A stretch of 64,000 bases of DNA from JBFAPK01 sp040676675 (lineage in GTDB: Bacteria; Actinomycetota; Actinomycetes; Mycobacteriales; Micromonosporaceae). Each line of letters starts with the position of its first letter. Positions within the stretch are counted from its first letter, which is position 1. Below the pieces are notes generated by a model. It was not told the origin of the DNA. It did not search any database and saw nothing but the letters and a program-made list of their open reading frames with translations. Shown here in pieces: positions 51,950 to 59,665 of the stretch. The DNA is taken from positions 1 through 64,000 of the forward strand of contig NZ_JBFAPK010000032.1 of the NCBI RefSeq assembly GCF_040676675.1. The letters are read 5' to 3'. The position numbers were made by a program, and so were the translations under genes.

Positions 51950-52468
51950 ATGGAGACGTCCACATTCGTCTACGACGGCGACTGCGCGTTCTGCACCTCG
52001 TGCGCCGAGTTCGTCAACCGCCGCATCCCCACCGGGGCGCGGGTGGTGCCGTGGCAGTTCAGCGACCTGGACGCGCTCGGCCTGACGGTCGAGGAGTGCG
52101 AGGCGGCCGTGCAGTGGGTGGGTACGGACGGCAGTCGGGCCGCCGGGCCGGACGCGATCGCGTACCTGCTCGCGTCCAGCCGGCCGGTCTGGCGGGCGGC
52201 CGGCGGGCTGCTGCGGCTGCCGCCCGTACGGGCGCTGGCCTGGCCGCTCTACCGCTGGGTGGCCCGCAACCGGCACCGGATGCCCGGCGGTACGGCCGCC
52301 TGCGCCCTGCCGCAGGCCACCCGCGAGCGGCTCTACGGTACGGCCGCCGCCCCGGCCGGCGGCACGTCCCCGACCACCGGCGCCGGGGCGGCCTCGACGG
52401 CTGGTGTCGCGGCGGAATCGGCGGCCGGCGGTGCCGCGACGGGTCCCGCGCCGGCCGCCGGAGCCTGA
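51950..52468 (+). CDS. DCC-family thiol-disulfide oxidoreductase (DUF393)
   Basis: This 172-residue protein starts METSTFVYDGDCAFCTSCAEFVNR, where DGDCxxC is the DCC redox motif, followed by the typical PLYRWVARNRHRMPGG. Such proteins are predicted thioredoxin-fold oxidoreductases. The last 40 residues are Ala/Gly/Pro low complexity and overlap the 3' end of the convergent HTTM gene by 136 bp. DCC and HTTM genes are commonly neighbours, which supports a shared role, possibly in membrane-linked redox. Confidence 0.85.
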   Translation: METSTFVYDGDCAFCTSCAEFVNRRIPTGARVVPWQFSDLDALGLTVEECEAAVQWVGTDGSRAAGPDAIAYLLASSRPVWRAAGGLLRLPPVRALAWPLYRWVARNRHRMPGGTAACALPQATRERLYGTAAAPAGGTSPTTGAGAASTAGVAAESAAGGAATGPAPAAGA

Positions 52469-53367
52469 GGGACCGCCGGCTCCCGCCCGGCCACCGGCTC
52501 CCCGTCGACGGCCGGGGTGGCGTGCTGGCGGAGCGGCCGGCGGCACCATTCGACCGGGCGGACCCGCTCCAGGGGCAGGAAGCTCGTCATCGCCACCAGG
52601 TGCGGGGCGAACGAGATCGTGATGGTCGCGATCGTGACCACGTGGAACGAGTAGAAGAAGCCGACCACGGCCAGGCGCCAGCGCGCCGGCACGACGAAGA
52701 CCAGGGGGCTCAACAGCTCGAACGCGATAATGCCGAACTGCGCGGCGATCAGCAGGTGCGGCACCTGGGCGATCAGGTCGGCGAGTTCGGTGCCCCGGCG
52801 GATGATGGCGCGGGCGAGGACCGAGCCGACCATCCAGCCCGGACCACCGAAGCGCAGCTTGGCCCAGGCGGCGAGGAAGTACGTGCAGACCACGGCGATC
52901 TGGGTGACCCGCAGCGCCCAGCCGCCGGCCTCCGTGAGCGTACGGTCGCCGTGCCGGGCGCGCCCCGCCGTGGGCAGTACCGCCAGGGCGACGAGGAAGC
53001 CGAACCGGTCGTGGTCGACCTTTCCGTAGCTCATCGCGATGATCATCCACTCGAAGTAGAGCAGGAAGACGGCCCAGCCCAGCGCCCGGGGCGCGCGACC
53101 GGTCACGGCCGCCAGGCTGAGCACCAGCAGCGCCCAGAAGATGCCGTTCACCAGCAGCGGGGTCGGGGTGGGCAGCGGGAGCAGCCGGCCGATCAGCAGC
53201 GGCTGGTACAGCTCGCCGGGAACGCTGCCGTGGGTCCGCACCCAGGGCGTGAAGACCACCAGGTCGGCGGCGACGAAGAGGTAGACCAGCGTGCGGAAGG
53301 CGGCGACCCGGCCACGCGGTACCGGCTCGGTCAGCCAGCGGCTCGCCCCGCTCAGGATGCCCGCCAC
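52333..53367 (-). CDS. HTTM-domain membrane protein
   Basis: This 344-residue membrane protein belongs to the HTTM family, related to vitamin K-dependent gamma-carboxylase. Several helices are visible (VYLFVAADLVVFTP, LVLSLAAVTGRAPRALGWAVFLLYFEWMIIAMSYG, LAVVGFFYSFHVVTIATITISFAPHLVAM), with a Pro/Ala-rich C-terminal tail. GTG 53367 overlaps the upstream small-protein gene by 16 bp. The tail is encoded opposite the DCC gene's low-complexity end, so the last ~45 codons are the least certain part. Confidence 0.82.
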   Translation of the reverse strand: MAGILSGASRWLTEPVPRGRVAAFRTLVYLFVAADLVVFTPWVRTHGSVPGELYQPLLIGRLLPLPTPTPLLVNGIFWALLVLSLAAVTGRAPRALGWAVFLLYFEWMIIAMSYGKVDHDRFGFLVALAVLPTAGRARHGDRTLTEAGGWALRVTQIAVVCTYFLAAWAKLRFGGPGWMVGSVLARAIIRRGTELADLIAQVPHLLIAAQFGIIAFELLSPLVFVVPARWRLAVVGFFYSFHVVTIATITISFAPHLVAMTSFLPLERVRPVEWCRRPLRQHATPAVDGEPVAGREPAVPQAPAAGAGPVAAPPAADSAATPAVEAAPAPVVGDVPPAGAAAVP

Positions 53368-53801
53368 GACACCACCGTCTCGTCCGAGCTGCGGCCGGTG
53401 GGCCGGCCACCCTGGATGTCGTACCAGCGGATCACGATGCGGACCTCGACGAGCGCGGGCGCGGCGGGGTGGCGCTGGGCGTAGGCGTCGGCGACCTCGC
53501 GCAGCAGCGCGGGATCGGCGGCGTACCGGCCCTGCTGCCCCTCGATCTCGGCCCGGCGGATGCCGGTGCTCGCCTCGTCGAGCGGGACCATGGCGCCGGT
53601 CGTGTCGACGCCCTCCACCCGGGTGTCCGGTGCGGGGTCGTTGGGCGGGTTGGAGCCGGCGTACATGCGGAACGGGCCGAACGGAAAGTCGTCGTCCTGC
53701 CCCCACAGCGTGCCCGCGAGCAGCAGCGCCGCGGCGAGCACCGTGCCGAGTACCCGGACTGCCCGGCCGCGGCGTGTCAAGGTATCCATCGGGTGGACCA
53801 T
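53352..53801 (-). CDS. Membrane-anchored protein coupled to HTTM
   Basis: The product has about 149 residues (ATG 53801, or 53789). It has an N-terminal hydrophobic segment (AVRVLGTVLAAALLLAGTLWG) and a soluble domain (DDDFPFGPFRMYAGSNPPN, LVEVRIVIRWYDIQGGRPTG), with no cysteine. No family is recognised. It is translationally coupled to the HTTM gene, so it probably forms part of the same membrane complex. Confidence 0.7.
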   Translation of the reverse strand: MVHPMDTLTRRGRAVRVLGTVLAAALLLAGTLWGQDDDFPFGPFRMYAGSNPPNDPAPDTRVEGVDTTGAMVPLDEASTGIRRAEIEGQQGRYAADPALLREVADAYAQRHPAAPALVEVRIVIRWYDIQGGRPTGRSSDETVVSWRAS

Positions 53802-53923
53802 ACTGGGTATCCAACGCCCGCGGTTCCCCGATCGGTCCCGTCTGGGATCTCTGCCAGGCCCCGTCCCGTCCGGGCTCTGGTGACCGGAGCGGGGGAGGGG
53901 CGGCGCGGCGGACTTCGGCCGGT

Positions 53924-53965
53924 ACGGCGAGGGGCCGGACCCCGTCGGGTCCGGCCCCTCGCCGT
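53924..53965. terminator. Very strong hairpin terminator after thioredoxin gene
   Basis: ACGGCGAGGGGCCGGACCC (53924-53942) pairs with GGGTCCGGCCCCTCGCCGT (53947-53965) in a 19-bp perfect stem with a four-base loop. It is 35 bases past the thioredoxin stop, and GTCTTT follows on the other strand, so it can work in both directions. Confidence 0.8.
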
Positions 53966-53999
53966 GTCTTTCGCCCCGAAGTGGGGCGGCTGGCCGTGG

Positions 54000-54362
54000 T
54001 CAGTGGTTGTGGCTGGCCAGCTGCTTGCGTACGTCTTCCATGTCGAGCGCCTCGACCTGCTCGATCAGCGACTCGAGGGCCGACTCCGGCAGCGCGCCCG
54101 GCTGCGCGAAGACGATCACTCCGTCCCGGATCGCCATGATCGTGGGGATCGACCGGATGTCGAACTTGGCGGCGAGCTCCTGCTGGGCCTCGGTGTCGAC
54201 CTTGCCGAAGACGATGTTCTCGTGCTTCTGGGAGGAACGCTCGTAAACCGGGGCGAACCGCAGACACGGGCCGCACCAGCTTGCCCAGAAGTCGACCAGG
54301 ACGATGCCGTCCTGGGCGGTCACCTCGTCGAAGTTGGCCGTGGTCAGCTCAACGGTCGCCAT
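54000..54362 (-). CDS. Thioredoxin
   Basis: This 120-residue cytosolic redox protein has the active site FWASWCGPCLRFAPVYE with the standard WCGPC motif, the cis-Pro loop RSIPTIMAI, and an acidic C-terminal helix. It differs from the main thioredoxin by GIVLVDFWASW and the His-rich end (ASHNH). It is monocistronic. The upstream gap (54363-54972) is unusually AT-rich. Confidence 0.93.
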   Translation of the reverse strand: MATVELTTANFDEVTAQDGIVLVDFWASWCGPCLRFAPVYERSSQKHENIVFGKVDTEAQQELAAKFDIRSIPTIMAIRDGVIVFAQPGALPESALESLIEQVEALDMEDVRKQLASHNH

Positions 54363-54972
54363 TGATCTCTCCGATCACCGGGATTGCCTACGCTTGCAAG
54401 AACCGTCTCACCCCATCGGGAATTCCCGGGTGGCTACCGGCGAAACGCCCACGGTGGCCCGCGTCACCCGCTCGCGGGTAATCGACGTCAATCCTTGCGC
54501 TGATCCTTATCGGTCAAAAGTACAGGTTCTTAACTGATCACCCTTCGTGATGGGAGCGTTTCCAGGCGATTTCCCGCCCTGACCTGCTACTCCCGGGTAA
54601 TTCGCAGGTTGACGGCGCGGGAGGAGCGGCGTAACGAACGGTTACGAGCCGGTCGACTCTCACGTTAAGTAGTGTCACAAAAAAATAACTGTGACCGCTG
54701 TCTCTGGTCAGACTCTTCTGTGAACGATGATCGTCGGGCAGAATCTTCCCCATCAGAGCGTGGGCGGCGGGTGCCGGGGAGGGCCCCGCCGCTCATTGCG
54801 TCCGGCCACGTTTCGCGGCCCGCCCGCGCCGGTGAGCCCACCTGGCGACCGCCCCTCGCGATTCCCCGCGCGGGTGACCGGGTTCGGCCCGGTTCCGCCC
54901 CCGTACCAGCGGCGATCCGTCATACGGCATGCTGGCCCGTACTCCATTGCCGCTTGTCGAAGGGGCACGACG
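54363..54972. promoter_or_regulatory. 610-bp AT-richer gap with inverted repeats
   Basis: This gap separates the thioredoxin start from the MaoC gene. It contains GTCACA (54674-54679), ten bases including AAAAAAA, and TGTGAC (54690-54695), a perfect inverted repeat, and ATCAC-CCTTC-GTGAT near 54538-54552. TTAACTGATC-type AT-rich stretches occur at 54515-54545. No conserved ORF is found; a 71-codon frame on the minus strand (54753-54538) lacks coding character. Confidence 0.5.
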
Positions 54973-55521
54973 ATGCAGTTCGGGCGCTACTACGAGGAGT
55001 TCGAGGTCGGTGCCGTCTACCGGCACTGGCCGGGCAAGACCGTCACGGAGTACGACGACCACCTCTTCTGCCTGCTCACCATGAACCACCATCCGCTGCA
55101 CCTGGACGCGCACTACGCGGAGACGAACAGCCAGTTCGGGCGCAACGTGGTGGTCGGCAACTACATCTACTCGCTGCTGCTCGGCATGTCGGTACCGGAC
55201 GTCAGCGGAAAGGCCATCGCCAACCTGGAGGTCGAGTCGCTGCGGCACGTGGCGCCCACCTTCCACGGCGACACGATCTACGGCGAGACGACCGTCCTCG
55301 ACAAGCGGGAGTCGGGCTCGAAGCCCGACCGGGGGGTCGTCACGGTCGAGACCCGGGGCTACAAGCAGGACGCCACCCTGGTCTGCGTCTTCCGCCGCCG
55401 GGTGATGGTGCCGAAGCGGGAGTACGCGGCCGCGGCGGCCCCGGCCGGCGTCGACCCCGAACGGCCGAGCTTCCCCGAGCCGGGCCTGCCCGAGCAGCGG
55501 GGCACGACCCAGCCCGGGTAG
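54973..55521 (+). CDS. MaoC-family dehydratase/hydratase
   Basis: This 182-residue hot-dog fold hydratase shows MNHHPLHLDAHYAETNSQFGRNVVVGNY, where the His and Asp of the (H/N)xPxHxD motif are the catalytic residues. It is similar to mesaconyl-CoA hydratase-type MaoC proteins and could act with the CoA-ester lyase (39188) and acyl-CoA dehydrogenase (43088). The C-terminal 35 residues are Pro/Ala-rich. AAGGGG lies upstream of ATG 54973. Confidence 0.87.
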   Translation: MQFGRYYEEFEVGAVYRHWPGKTVTEYDDHLFCLLTMNHHPLHLDAHYAETNSQFGRNVVVGNYIYSLLLGMSVPDVSGKAIANLEVESLRHVAPTFHGDTIYGETTVLDKRESGSKPDRGVVTVETRGYKQDATLVCVFRRRVMVPKREYAAAAAPAGVDPERPSFPEPGLPEQRGTTQPG

Positions 55522-55720
55522 CGGCAGCCGACACCCGCGGCACCGCCGCCCGGCCACCGATCCGGGGCCCCGGCGAGCGCGCCTCCCGGCTCCGGGGCGC
55601 GCCTGGGCTTCCGGCCCTCCCGGTCCTTCCGGCGCTCGCGGCGGGATGGCCGGTCCGGGCTCGGCGCGACTCGGCCTGATCGCCGAGGTCCGGACCTTAT
55701 GCTGGCCGCGGGAGGTCTCG

Positions 55721-56251
55721 ATGAGCCACTCCGCCGCCGGAGAACCGCCCACCGCCGCCCGGCGCGTCGCGCCGGTGCCCCTCGACGGGTACTCGGCGTC
55801 GGAGTGGGAGCTGCTCATCCGCCTGCCCGCCCGGGTCATCGTCGCGGCCACCCGTGCGGAGCCGGGCCGCCCCTCACGCGGCGTGGGGGAGGGGCTCGCC
55901 GGGCTCGCGGGCGTGGCCGCCGGCCGGGGGCACGACAGCGACCTGGTCCGGGCGGTGGTCGCCGCGATCTACGCGCAGCCGGACGACGGCCGGCCGGACG
56001 GCGTACCGGCGCTGGACCGGGTGCACGGGCTGATGGGGCTGCTCACCTCGTGCCGGGACGCCGCGCGGCTGCTCGCCGACCGCGCCGATCCGGCCGACTC
56101 GGCCGCCTACCGGCAGTGGCTCCAGTCGGTCGCCGCGCGGGTCTGCCGGGCCGGCCGGACCGAGCCCCCGGCCGCCGCCGGTCCGCCCGTCGACACCGCG
56201 GCGCGGCGGCGCTTCCTGGAGCTGCTCGGCGAGGCGCTGGGGCTGCGCTGA
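55721..56251 (+). CDS. Hypothetical protein
   Basis: This 176-residue predicted soluble helical protein has segments SEWELLIRLPARVIVAATRAE and DRVHGLMGLLTSCRDAARLLADRADPADSAAYRQWLQSVAARVCRAG. No family is recognised. ATG 55721 follows GGAGG at 55711-55715. It is closely followed by a TrmH-type methyltransferase gene 34 bp downstream, so it may be linked to RNA modification. Confidence 0.6.
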   Translation: MSHSAAGEPPTAARRVAPVPLDGYSASEWELLIRLPARVIVAATRAEPGRPSRGVGEGLAGLAGVAAGRGHDSDLVRAVVAAIYAQPDDGRPDGVPALDRVHGLMGLLTSCRDAARLLADRADPADSAAYRQWLQSVAARVCRAGRTEPPAAAGPPVDTAARRRFLELLGEALGLR

Positions 56252-56285
56252 CCCGGCCGTACGCTGCCCGTACCCTCTCTAGACC

Positions 56286-56903
56286 GTGGAGGTTGAGCAG
56301 GTCGGCGTCGGGCCGTGGCCGGGCGAGCCACCGACCGACCCGCGGTACGACCCGGAGCTGCTTCGCGACGGCGACCGGCGCAACGTGGTGGACCGCTACC
56401 GGTACTGGCGGCGCGAGGCGGTCGTCGCCGACCTCGACCGGCGCCGGCACGACTTCCACGTCGCGATCGAGAACTGGCAGCACGACTTCAACATCGGGAC
56501 GGTCGTCCGCAACGCCAACGCCTTCCTCGCCGCCGAGGTGCACATCGTCGGCCGCCGGCGGTGGAACCGGCGCGGGGCGATGGTGACCGACCGGTACCAG
56601 CACGTGCGGCACCACGAGACGATCGAGGAGTTCCTGGCCTGGTCGCGCGGGGATGACCTGCCGATCGTCGGCATCGACAACCTGCCCGGGTCGCGACCGA
56701 TGGAGTCGGTGGTGCTGCCCCGCCGGTGCGTACTGCTCTTCGGGCAGGAGGGGCCGGGGCTCTCCGCGCCGGCCCGCGCGGCCTGTGCCGAGATCTTCTC
56801 GATCGCACAGTACGGCTCGACCCGCTCGATCAACGCGGGCGTCGCGAGCGGGATCGCCATGCACGCCTGGATCCGGGCCCACGCCGGTCCGCCCCCGGAC
56901 TGA
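56286..56903 (+). CDS. SPOUT (TrmH-family) RNA methyltransferase
   Basis: This 205-residue SAM-dependent methyltransferase of knotted fold shows NIGTVVRNANAFLAAEVHIVGRR (motif 1), LLFGQEGPGLS (motif 2) and SIAQYGSTRSINAGVASGIAMHAW (motif 3, the knot). These are the family's 2'-O-ribose methylation motifs. The RNA target is not known. The start GTG 56286 has no strong ribosome binding site. Confidence 0.9.
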   Translation: MEVEQVGVGPWPGEPPTDPRYDPELLRDGDRRNVVDRYRYWRREAVVADLDRRRHDFHVAIENWQHDFNIGTVVRNANAFLAAEVHIVGRRRWNRRGAMVTDRYQHVRHHETIEEFLAWSRGDDLPIVGIDNLPGSRPMESVVLPRRCVLLFGQEGPGLSAPARAACAEIFSIAQYGSTRSINAGVASGIAMHAWIRAHAGPPPD

Positions 56904-57012
56904 CCCCCGACCGGGTGATCCCGGGCCTCGCGGAGCCGGCCCCGCACCGCCCCTGCCGATCGGCGCCGGGCTGCGGCAGATGACCGAAAAGGCCGGTTCG
57001 CTTGACTGCCGG

Positions 57013-57735
57013 ATGGGACCCGGGGACCGTTGGTGCGTGGGTGTTGCGGTGAGTTGTCCCCGATGCGGCGGCCGGGTACGGGCGCCGGACCTGATGCACA
57101 CCGAGTGGCGCTGCGCGGACTGCGGGCCGGTGCCGCCGCTGCACGTGGCCGAGCACGTCGGTCCCGAGATCGTCGCCAGCGCGGCGGAACGGGTCACCGA
57201 GGGGTGCGAGGGCGCGGGCCGCCCGTCGGTACCGCTCTGGTGCCTCTGGCCGTTGCCCCCGGGCTGGACGATGACCGGTGTGGCCTGGGCCGGTGACGAC
57301 CGCACGGGGACGCGCGCGACCGCCGTGGCCTGCAGCGGGCCCGCCCCGCTCAGCGGCGGCCCGGCCGACCTGGTACTGGTCGCCGAGGAGCCCGGCGTGG
57401 GGCTCGGTACCCGCTTCGCCGGCATCCCCGGACCGGATCCGGGTCCGCTGCTCACGCACCTGCTGGCCGAGCCGGCGCCGGGCCGGGGCGAGCAGCCGGC
57501 GCACGCGAAGATCCGCGTCGGAGGTCGCCCGACTCCACTGTGGTCGGTAAAATCTCCGACAGACCGGAGCGCGTACGCCGGCGAGGCTCGGGGAATGTGG
57601 CTCTATGCGATAACCTGGCCATCGAGCGCGGGCTACCTCCTCGCGGAAGACGTCGTCCTGCACGACTTGACCGAGTGGTTGCCGCCCGAGCTCGTCTACG
57701 GTGCACCCTCTCCGTACCTACGCGGGCAGGCCTGA
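57013..57735 (+). CDS. Zinc-ribbon protein (DUF6758-like)
   Basis: The 240-residue protein contains a zinc ribbon at its start (VSCPRCGGRVRAPDLMHTEWRCADCG: two CxxC pairs) and then a domain with VPLWCLWPLPPGWTMTGVAWAGD and PADLVLVAEEPGVGLGTRFAG. The latter part is typical of actinobacterial DUF6758 proteins, whose function is unknown. ATG 57013 is tentative; GTG 57037 and GTG 57049 are in frame and none has a clear ribosome binding site. Confidence 0.7.
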   Translation: MGPGDRWCVGVAVSCPRCGGRVRAPDLMHTEWRCADCGPVPPLHVAEHVGPEIVASAAERVTEGCEGAGRPSVPLWCLWPLPPGWTMTGVAWAGDDRTGTRATAVACSGPAPLSGGPADLVLVAEEPGVGLGTRFAGIPGPDPGPLLTHLLAEPAPGRGEQPAHAKIRVGGRPTPLWSVKSPTDRSAYAGEARGMWLYAITWPSSAGYLLAEDVVLHDLTEWLPPELVYGAPSPYLRGQA

Positions 57736-57853
57736 TCAGCCGATCGGCGTAGGCGGGAAACGCATCCAGTTGATTCACGGTAAGACGTACGACTGATACT
57801 CTGGGTACTGCTGCGGTACGGAACCCGGCGCCGCGCGGAGGGGATGGCCCATA

Positions 57854-58012
57854 ATGGTCAAGAAGGTCCTCACCTGGGGCGGAATCGCCTTCCTGATCTT
57901 CTTCATTGCGTTCCGGCCGAACTCCGCCGCTGACGTCTTCAAGTCGTTGGGTGGCGGCATCGTCGACATCGCACAGGGCTTCGGCGACTTCTTCACCAGC
58001 CTCGTAGCCTAA
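57854..58012 (+). CDS. Small single-pass membrane protein (52 aa)
   Basis: The short gene encodes MVKKVLTWGGIAFLIFFIAF, then RPNSAADVFKSLGGGIVDIA and QGFGDFFTSLVA. One transmembrane helix (about 7-21) is followed by an amphipathic segment. GGAGGGG at 57837-57843 precedes the ATG at a slightly long spacing. It is 6 bp upstream of the PH-domain gene, so the two are co-transcribed. Similar tiny proteins precede PH-domain genes in other actinomycetes by my recollection. Confidence 0.75.
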   Translation: MVKKVLTWGGIAFLIFFIAFRPNSAADVFKSLGGGIVDIAQGFGDFFTSLVA

Positions 58013-58018
58013 CCGCCG

Positions 58019-58873
58019 ATGGGTACACCGTCCGGCGAGCCCCCCGAGCCCGAGGATTCCGAGCGGCAGCGCCGGGAGCGGGACACCGAACCGATTCCCC
58101 GCATCCGGCCGGACGACGCCTCGCCCTACCCCGACGCTCCCTCCTATTCGGACCAGCCGCCCTACACCGACAGCGCGTTCGACGACGACCCTCGGGGCCG
58201 GACCTGGGTCCGGGACCCCGACGAGGAGGACCGTCGTCCGGAGATCACCGAGGACGAGCTGGCCGGCCTGCGGGTGGATGCCTCGGGCATGCCGCTCGGC
58301 CCCCGCCGGGTACTGCCGCTGGAGGACGAGCCGACCGCGCTCGTGGCCCGCTACCTCTTCCCGACCGAGCGGTACCGGGGCGAGTGGAAGCGGCACTGGA
58401 TCCACCTCGCCACCCCGCTGCTGGTCGGCATCGCCGCCACCTTCGTCCTCGGTTACCTCTCCGGGTTCCTGGCCGGGCAGGACGTCGGGGCGCTGACCAC
58501 CGTGGCGGTGATCCTCTGGTTCGCCGTGATGGGCTGGGTCGCCTGGCGGGTCGCCGACTGGTTCTACGACCGGTTCATCCTGACCAACAAGCGGGTCATG
58601 GTGGTGAACGGGATCATCACCCGGCAGGTGGCGATGATGCCGCTGGCCCGGGTCACCGACATGAAGTACGAGCAGTCCCCGCTGGGCCGGACCCTGAACT
58701 ACGGCACGTTCGTGCTCGAGTCGGCCGGTCAGGAGCAGGCGCTCCGGGAGATCAAGCATCTGCCCAACCCCAACGAGCTCTACCTGCGCGTCGTCGAAGA
58801 GATGTACGAGCCGCAGGCGGTCGAGGCGCGGCTGGGCAAGGAGGCGGACGAGAAGGCGGAAGACGGGGCCTGA
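58019..58873 (+). CDS. Membrane PH-domain (bPH2-type) protein
   Basis: The 284-residue protein has an acidic disordered N-terminus (Pro/Asp/Glu-rich, 1-100), two transmembrane helices (IHLATPLLVGIAATFVLGYLSGFL and LTTVAVILWFAVMGWVAWRVADWFY), and a bacterial PH-like domain (RFILTNKRVMVVNGIITRQVAMMPLARVTDMKYEQSPLGRTLNYGTFVLESAGQEQALREI). Such proteins are linked to membrane stability. The coupled 52-residue membrane protein likely interacts. Confidence 0.85.
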   Translation: MGTPSGEPPEPEDSERQRRERDTEPIPRIRPDDASPYPDAPSYSDQPPYTDSAFDDDPRGRTWVRDPDEEDRRPEITEDELAGLRVDASGMPLGPRRVLPLEDEPTALVARYLFPTERYRGEWKRHWIHLATPLLVGIAATFVLGYLSGFLAGQDVGALTTVAVILWFAVMGWVAWRVADWFYDRFILTNKRVMVVNGIITRQVAMMPLARVTDMKYEQSPLGRTLNYGTFVLESAGQEQALREIKHLPNPNELYLRVVEEMYEPQAVEARLGKEADEKAEDGA

Positions 58874-58978
58874 GGTTTTTATCCGAACATCGGATGGCCC
58901 GTGCACCTTCCGCCCTGTTCCCGGCCGACACGCTGTGACAGCCTTGCCGGATAGTCGGGGGGCCAGGGGAGGCGACGG

Positions 58979-59665
58979 GTGGCGGACAAGCGCGGGATGG
59001 AAGAGGAGTTCCGCGAGTTCGTCGCGGCCCGCTCCGCCGCCCTGCTCCGCACCGCGTACCTGCTCGCCGGGGACTGGGCCACCGCCGAGGACCTGCTCCA
59101 GACCGCGCTGACCAAGACGTACCTGGCCTGGAAGCGGCTCGGTGAGATCGAGGCGGTGGAGCCGTACGCCCGACGGGTGCTGGTGAACACGGCCACCAGC
59201 TGGTGGCGGCGCCGCTGGCACGGCGAGCGCCCGACCGAGGTGCTGCCCGAGCGGGCCGCGCCCGACCAGATCGAGGAGCAGCTCGACCGGGACGCCCTCT
59301 GGCGGCACGTACGGGAACTCCCCGCCCGCCAGCGCGCCGTGCTCGTGCTCCGCTTCTACGAGGACCTCTCCGAGGCGCAGACCGCGGAGCTGCTCGGCAT
59401 CTCCCCGGGCACGGTCAAGAGCCAGACCTCCCGGGCGCTCGGTACGCTGCGTCGGCGGCTGGAGGCGGAGGCCGGCGCCGAGCCGACCAACCCGGCCGCA
59501 CCCGCCGCACCCGGCGGACCGGCGTCGAGCCGGGCACCGGTGCCCCGGCCGGCGGCGCTGCCGTCACCGCCCACCCCGGCGCGGGCCCGCCCGGTGGCGC
59601 CCCGCCCCGCCGCGCCGGCGATGCCCGCCGTGGCGCTGCCCGTCGGCCGTCAGGAGGGGCGGTGA
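58979..59665 (+). CDS. SigE-family ECF sigma factor
   Basis: This 228-residue RNA polymerase sigma factor has region 2 (FREFVAARSAALLRTAYLLAGDWATAEDLLQTALTKTYLAWKR) and region 4 (LPARQRAVLVLRFYEDLSEAQTAELLGISPGTVKSQTSRALGTLRRRL), the pattern of the actinomycete SigE family. The C-terminal 55 residues are a Pro/Ala-rich tail beyond the usual end. GGGGAGG precedes GTG 58979. Its stop overlaps the next GTG (GTGA), tying it to a membrane partner. Confidence 0.9.
   Translation: MADKRGMEEEFREFVAARSAALLRTAYLLAGDWATAEDLLQTALTKTYLAWKRLGEIEAVEPYARRVLVNTATSWWRRRWHGERPTEVLPERAAPDQIEEQLDRDALWRHVRELPARQRAVLVLRFYEDLSEAQTAELLGISPGTVKSQTSRALGTLRRRLEAEAGAEPTNPAAPAAPGGPASSRAPVPRPAALPSPPTPARARPVAPRPAAPAMPAVALPVGRQEGR

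Noticed and set aside
54538..54753. 71-codon frame on the minus strand in the AT-rich gap
   Set aside because: There is no ribosome binding site and no conserved pattern; the region looks regulatory.
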